In this document: piece by piece, positions 15,660 through 18,845 of the stretch
How the letters are laid out: each line of letters opens with the position of its first letter
How positions within the stretch are numbered: the stretch's first letter is position 1
Assembly (NCBI GenBank): GCA_024636225.1
Contig: JAGXHN010000010.1
Location: 1 to 18,845 of the forward strand
DNA length: 18,845 nt
Reading direction: 5' to 3'
Source of the DNA: Desulfuromonadaceae bacterium
GTDB taxonomy: Bacteria > Desulfobacterota > Desulfuromonadia > Desulfuromonadales > UBA2294
Made by a program: the position numbers and the translations under genes
The notes under the pieces: generated by a model
The model's database searches: none
Seen by the model: the letters and a program-made list of their open reading frames with translations, nothing else
What the model was told of the DNA's origin: nothing

Positions 15660-16616
15660 CTATTTATTATTTTCATTCGCGACGGTATCGCCCCCTGTCA
15701 AAGGGGGCAAAGTCGTCCCTGTCATCGGCCGTTGCGGCCAGATAAATCCGGTCGTCATCCGTCCAAACAATTTGTAAACCCCCCAGAGAAAAGTGAGTGG
15801 CAAAAGAACAGTATTGAGCAAAAAAATTACGATCATGGACAATAGATCGCGCACCATCGCCCCGAGTTTTTCGCTGAGACGCTCGATCTGCTGACGAAGA
15901 TCTGTTGCCGCCTGAAACTGCAAGGCCGTCGCCTTTAAACTGGCAATAAAACCGGTTTCAGTCGAAGATCCCTGACGGTCTGACAGAGATGTAAATTCAG
16001 ACAAAGTCTGTTTCCCCTGCTGTAACCCATCCATCGCCTCAACATACTGCTGGTTGAGAAAAAGCTGATAAACCTGTTCGTTAACGATAGCCACCGCCGG
16101 CACGGAAAAACGGAGCAACAGTGCCAGAATCAGTAATCGACGCGCCAGCGAGCTGATCGTGCCGCTCCAGGGGTGCTGTTTCCACAGACCGACTAAAAAC
16201 AGCATCAGAGATGGGGCGAGAAGAAACTTGAGGCTGAACCAGGGGACCACTTCAATTAAGAATTTCTGCACACCGAGTGAAACCAGACTGACCAGCATCA
16301 CCAGTGAAAACCGCTCTATCATGTCGTTGAGCGGATCGAGCACCTCACCAACAGCTATCGTTACACCGACTCCGGCAGGGGAGATATCAACCTCGCTGTC
16401 CTGAATCACCGAGATCACCGCATTGGCCGCCCGGGCCAGAGCAAAAGCGATCAGAGCCCGATCAAACGCCTCATCAACATAGGTTCGCCCGACTTCGTCG
16501 GCCCGTTTAAACGGCGCAGATTCGAAGACTACGTCTGTCAATACCGGCGTAAAAATAACTATCAACAGTATTGCGATCAATACACCCTGAAATATTTTGC
16601 CGGACAAAAAAGTCAT
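15660..16616 (-). CDS. Multi-pass membrane protein of unknown function
   Basis: This 318-residue protein is not recognised. It has an N-terminal span (about 9-30), a central group of spans (about 100-120, 128-146, 158-178) and a C-terminal span (about 262-285). A long helical region between the last two (about 180-260, rich in Gln, Leu and Glu, including LRQQIERLSEKLGAMVRDLL) may form a coiled coil. The tail after residue 295 is Thr/Pro-rich. The ATG at 16616 follows GGGGAG. It starts 25 bases after the adenosyltransferase gene and is probably co-transcribed with it. GCCCCC/GGGGGC can pair within its last codons (15690-15708) but no T-run follows, so I see no terminator. Confidence 0.78.
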   Translation of the reverse strand: MTFLSGKIFQGVLIAILLIVIFTPVLTDVVFESAPFKRADEVGRTYVDEAFDRALIAFALARAANAVISVIQDSEVDISPAGVGVTIAVGEVLDPLNDMIERFSLVMLVSLVSLGVQKFLIEVVPWFSLKFLLAPSLMLFLVGLWKQHPWSGTISSLARRLLILALLLRFSVPAVAIVNEQVYQLFLNQQYVEAMDGLQQGKQTLSEFTSLSDRQGSSTETGFIASLKATALQFQAATDLRQQIERLSEKLGAMVRDLLSMIVIFLLNTVLLPLTFLWGVYKLFGRMTTGFIWPQRPMTGTTLPPLTGGDTVANENNK

Positions 16617-16641
16617 TGGTCACTCCCCGTCCCCACGCCCG

Positions 16642-17220
16642 TTAATAATCGATTCCGGGCTGCGGCTCAATATCTTTGCGGTAAGCGTGCTTGATCTCTT
16701 GCACGTCACTCACCGTATCTGCCAGTTCGATCACCTGCGGGTGTGCGTCCCGACCGGTCAACACCAGATGCACCGCTGCCGGTCGTATCTTGATCAATTC
16801 CAGTATCTGCCCGGTATCGACCAGACGTAGATGTCGCGCATTATTGATCTCATCCAAAATGACCAGATCATACTCACCGCTGCAGATCTTCTCCCGCGCC
16901 AGCACAATCGCCGCCTGCGCATTGGCGCGATGCTCTTCACGACTGTACGGATTACCGAGCAGACCGCAAAATCCCTTTCCGGTCGCATAATGTTCAACCC
17001 GATCACCAAGCATCTTCAACCCATCCCATTCACCTGCGTACATATCCCCCTTCATGAACTGGATCAAAACACTCTTCATTCCGTGTCCGGCTGCCCGCAA
17101 CACCATCCCGAGCGCCGAGGTTGTCTTCCCTTTACCATGACCGGTTATCACCACCACCAGACCTTGACGTTTTTCAGGTTCAAGTTTTGTAATCTTCAGA
17201 CCTTGCGGCTCGTCGGTCAT
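16642..17220 (-). CDS. cobO: Cob(I)yrinic acid a,c-diamide adenosyltransferase (CobO/BtuR family)
   Basis: I start at the ATG at 17220 (192 residues, MTDEPQG), with GGAGG four bases upstream; longer readings lack a ribosome site. The enzyme transfers the adenosyl group of ATP to cobalt in corrinoids, a late step of adenosylcobalamin synthesis or salvage. The P-loop ITGHGKGKTTSALGM (Gly27-Thr34 core) is the modified Walker A of this family. QFMKGDMYAGEW follows, then a Walker-B-like LVILDEINNARHLRLV, and ending RDAHPQVIELADTVSDVQEIKHAY. Length is normal. No other corrinoid genes are near. I saw no cobalamin riboswitch in the 210 bases upstream. Confidence 0.93.
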   Translation of the reverse strand: MTDEPQGLKITKLEPEKRQGLVVVITGHGKGKTTSALGMVLRAAGHGMKSVLIQFMKGDMYAGEWDGLKMLGDRVEHYATGKGFCGLLGNPYSREEHRANAQAAIVLAREKICSGEYDLVILDEINNARHLRLVDTGQILELIKIRPAAVHLVLTGRDAHPQVIELADTVSDVQEIKHAYRKDIEPQPGIDY

Positions 17221-17295
17221 AGTACCTCCACAATAAAAAGGAAAGCAAAAAATGTTGACGACAATTTTAGCGCGTTTAAGGGCGCATGGCAAAAC

Positions 17296-17310
17296 CAATA
17301 GTAACTATTG
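17296..17310. repeat. Dyad between cobO and the zinc-ribbon gene
   Basis: CAATAG-TAA-CTATTG is a perfect 6-3-6 palindrome in the 211-base divergent region (17221-17431). It could be an operator for either gene. The rest of the region shows T-runs but no convincing promoter. Confidence 0.3.
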
Positions 17311-17431
17311 ATGCACCTGTTCTAAATAAATCCCTTTTTTTAGCCATCAAATGTTTACCCCCTTTTCAGCTTGTAGTAAATTAATGAACGTCTTGCCGCC
17401 ATCGAACGAATTGTGCATAAAGGAGTTAACA

Positions 17432-17755
17432 TTGAGCGATAAAATTGAGACAGAGGCTGTTGACCTCACTGCCGGACTGGCAAAAATACGAAGTCGGCGC
17501 TGGCTTATGTGGCTGGTTATTTTCAGTTATGTTCCCGGTCTGCTGATTACGCTTGAAATACAGGCTTCGTCCAGCATTATGGGGTGGCTTTTTGCCCTTT
17601 GGGTTTTATTGCTCTGCATCGTTATCGGATTCGCAACCGTTGTCTGCTGTCCCCGCTGTAAAAAATCATTTCATACCAATGGCCCTACCTTTTTGCCGGT
17701 ACGTAAATGCGTCCATTGCGGGCTGCATCTCAAGGCTGACAAGGTTAAGAAATGA
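17432..17755 (+). CDS. Small membrane protein with C-terminal zinc ribbon
   Basis: The start is uncertain. I prefer TTG at 17432 (107 residues) because AAAGGAG stands six bases upstream; an ATG at 17351 would add 27 residues without a ribosome site. Two membrane spans are visible at about 24-42 and 50-72. They are followed at once by Cys73-x2-Cys76 and, 17 residues on, Cys93-x2-Cys96, a zinc-ribbon arrangement (CCPRCKKSF and CVHCGLHL). The ribbon likely faces the cytoplasm. Similar small proteins are common in proteobacteria without known function. It is divergent from cobO and convergent with the small membrane genes. Confidence 0.72.
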   Translation: MSDKIETEAVDLTAGLAKIRSRRWLMWLVIFSYVPGLLITLEIQASSSIMGWLFALWVLLLCIVIGFATVVCCPRCKKSFHTNGPTFLPVRKCVHCGLHLKADKVKK

Positions 17756-17794
17756 GGTGATCTACCGAAAAGAGGTCCCTGCAAATAAAAAGGG

Positions 17795-17829
17795 ACATAA
17801 AAAACTAAGGGCGACCATCTGGTCGCCCT
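17795..17829 (-). terminator. Terminator of the small membrane-protein pair (minus strand)
   Basis: AGGGCGACCA (17808-17817) and TGGTCGCCCT (17820-17829) form a perfect 10-bp stem. Read on the minus strand it is followed by TTAGTTTTTTATG, so it terminates the genes coming from 18116; on the plus strand the tail is poor. A second hairpin, GTCCCT/AGGGAC (17775-17780 with 17791-17796), lies beside it. Confidence 0.75.
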
Positions 17830-17873
17830 GTGACTTTGCATATTGCGCAATACAGCTTATCTCTGGATAAATT

Positions 17874-18116
17874 TTATGCTTTGTTTCCGTGACGACTTGT
17901 CTCCTTGTCCGTCCCTCTGATCAATCCTTTAACAAAGCCGATCAAAAGAATAAGCGTCGGCATCAACTGCACAACCACAACCAGAGCACAGAAAGCGAGG
18001 AACAGTCCAACCAGAATACCGCTGTTGTAAGTTCGTGCGGTGTCGACGGCAAAGGCAGGATTGGCAATCAGCAGCATCAGCGAAGATCCGATAATTGAGT
18101 TTCTTAAGTTTTTCAT
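17874..18116 (-). CDS. Small exported single-span membrane protein, paralogue A
   Basis: This 80-residue protein starts with ATG at 18116 behind AAAAAGGAG. It has a signal-peptide-like start (MKNLRNSIIG, hydrophobic core, probable cleavage at NPAFA-VD), a short Ser/Thr-containing stretch, a hydrophobic segment (about 33-62), and a basic tail ending SRHGNKA. The segment NSGILVGLFLAF..QLMPTLILLIGFVKGLI closely parallels the gene just upstream on the same strand, so the two are tandem paralogues. I recognise no function. The conserved Gln-Leu-x-Pro in the middle of the membrane span would kink it. Confidence 0.75.
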   Translation of the reverse strand: MKNLRNSIIGSSLMLLIANPAFAVDTARTYNSGILVGLFLAFCALVVVVQLMPTLILLIGFVKGLIRGTDKETSRHGNKA

Positions 18117-18200
18117 GACGTTCTCCTTTTTATCAGGTTAAACTGTCTACACCAATTTACTTTCTCGATTTAAGCCAGGGGATCACCAATCAACCAGTAT

Positions 18201-18425
18201 CTAATCTTTTTTTACTGTTATTTTCTCGGAAGGAGAAAATACGCCTTTTACCATGCCGATAAAAAGAATCAGAGCTGGCACCAGCTGAGAGACGATTATC
18301 AAGGCAAAAAATCCGATAAAGAAGTAGACCAGAATACCGGTCTCCTGACTCTGCACACCCGAGGCGGCAAAAGCTGCGGAAGCACTCCCTGCCATCATTG
18401 TAACCATCATTCTTAATGTTTTCAT
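18201..18425 (-). CDS. Small exported single-span membrane protein, paralogue B
   Basis: This 74-residue protein starts with ATG at 18425 behind AAAGGAGGAG, a very strong ribosome site. It has a signal peptide ending near AFAASG, one hydrophobic segment (about 30-57) and a Lys-rich tail ending ITVKKD. TGILVYFFIGFFALIIVSQL followed by VPALILFIGMVKG matches paralogue A residue by residue. It is the first gene of the pair; the 84-base gap to paralogue A holds no terminator. A sigma-54-type promoter lies 63 bases upstream. Function unknown. Confidence 0.75.
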   Translation of the reverse strand: MKTLRMMVTMMAGSASAAFAASGVQSQETGILVYFFIGFFALIIVSQLVPALILFIGMVKGVFSPSEKITVKKD

Positions 18426-18488
18426 GATCTCCTCCTTTACCTTGAGGTTTCTGATTCTAATTTTTTATCTTTCTTGATTATCTAGTAG

Positions 18489-18504
18489 TGCATTTGCTAT
18501 GCCA
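18489..18504 (-). promoter_or_regulatory. Candidate sigma-54 (-24/-12) promoter of the small membrane-protein pair
   Basis: On the minus strand this reads TGGCATAGCAAATGCA, against the consensus TGGCAC-N5-TTGCA. The invariant GG and GC are present with exact spacing; mismatches are at two less critical positions. The start would be near 18478, about 50 bases before the ATG. Confidence 0.6.
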
Positions 18505-18598
18505 TTATTTGAAAAATATAATTAAAGACGTTAAGTGTCTGTTTTTTTAACGTATTTTGATTAATAGAAGTAAAACTCACCGCTCAACAAAGAGAACC

Positions 18599-18619
18599 AC
18601 GTATATAATAATTATACGT
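18599..18619. repeat. 7-bp inverted repeat in AT-rich intergenic DNA
   Basis: ACGTATA and TATACGT are perfect inverted copies around TAATAAT. It lies about 95 bases upstream of the sigma-54-like promoter, a distance used by enhancer-binding activators. Apart from this dyad and the promoter, 18426-18754 is AT-rich with nothing coding that I can support. Confidence 0.35.
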
Positions 18620-18754
18620 AAAAGAGCCGTACAATATTATAGAGATTGGCATCTAAGACGGTAACTACATGTTAATACTTAGATATTGTGAAAAACAGGG
18701 GTGTATGGAAAAATATGCAGTGTTATTGATTTTATATCAGTAGTGTCCCAACGT

Positions 18755-18845
18755 TTAGTTGAATAAAAACAATTGGTTATCGTTTTCGAGCAGCTCAGTT
18801 GTGTAGGCCTCTTTTGTAAGTAGCTGATTTAATGACATTCTCTCG
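18755..18845 (-). mobile_element. Possible 3' end of an insertion-sequence transposase
   Basis: A minus-strand frame enters from outside the window and stops at TAA (18755-18757) with the last residues TTELLENDNQLFLFN. A C-terminus of the type QLxLF(D/N) directly before a GGGACACTA-like edge (plus strand TAGTGTCCCAACG, 18740-18752) resembles the ends of IS4/IS1634-type elements as I remember them. Only 30 codons are visible, so this may be chance. Confidence 0.35.

Noticed and set aside
15690..15708. GCCCCC/GGGGGC hairpin as a terminator between the convergent genes
   Set aside because: It lies inside the coding end of the minus-strand gene and has no T-run on either strand.
17221..17431. 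Cobalamin riboswitch upstream of cobO
   Set aside because: I could not find the conserved B12-box type sequence or a large multi-arm fold in the 211 bases; the region is short and AT-rich.

Overview
The window looks like a chromosomal segment of an anaerobic deltaproteobacterium of the Desulfuromonadia (Geobacter/Desulfuromonas/Pelobacter type). The basis is gene content and order: a monomeric isocitrate dehydrogenase, an LDH-like malate dehydrogenase and a four-gene 2-oxoglutarate:ferredoxin oxidoreductase set, an arrangement I know from Geobacter-type acetate oxidisers; a GEMM-class cyclic-dinucleotide riboswitch; and a sigma-54-like promoter. This is inference from content, not a database match.

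Layout. (1) 1-4786, plus strand: end of icd, then mdh, then korDABC, the oxidative half of the TCA cycle, with separate terminators after icd, mdh and korC and a 17-bp palindrome over the mdh promoter. (2) 4899-7258: inorganic pyrophosphatase and beta-carbonic anhydrase (plus) converge on fructose-1,6-bisphosphatase (minus) across a shared bidirectional terminator. (3) 7399-8940: a small coiled-coil protein of unknown function, then a c-di-GMP-type (GEMM-I) riboswitch with a terminator expression platform ahead of an exported PhnD-like solute-binding protein that has no transporter genes beside it. (4) 9073-14581, minus strand: a compact operon reading CHASE2-type receptor Ser/Thr kinase, PP2C phosphatase, double-FHA protein, EI24/CysZ-like membrane protein, inositol-monophosphatase-family enzyme. 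(5) 14582-17755: an unknown membrane protein behind a long, apparently structured leader; a minus-strand pair of cobO-type adenosyltransferase and an unknown multi-pass membrane protein; and a small membrane zinc-ribbon protein. (6) 17874-18845: two tandem paralogous single-span membrane proteins behind a good sigma-54 -24/-12 match, then AT-rich DNA ending in what looks like the edge of an insertion sequence.

How the parts fit: region 1 makes reduced ferredoxin and NAD(P)H from acetate or organic-acid carbon; region 2 serves anabolism (PPi removal, CO2/bicarbonate supply, gluconeogenesis). Regions 3 and 4 are signalling: second-messenger control of an exported binding protein, and a phosphorylation module with writer, eraser and reader. 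The least described items are the riboswitch-controlled orphan binding protein, the near-matching palindromes in its promoter and the mdh promoter, the structured leader at 14712-14896, and the paired small membrane proteins. I saw no tRNA, rRNA, CRISPR array or replication origin.
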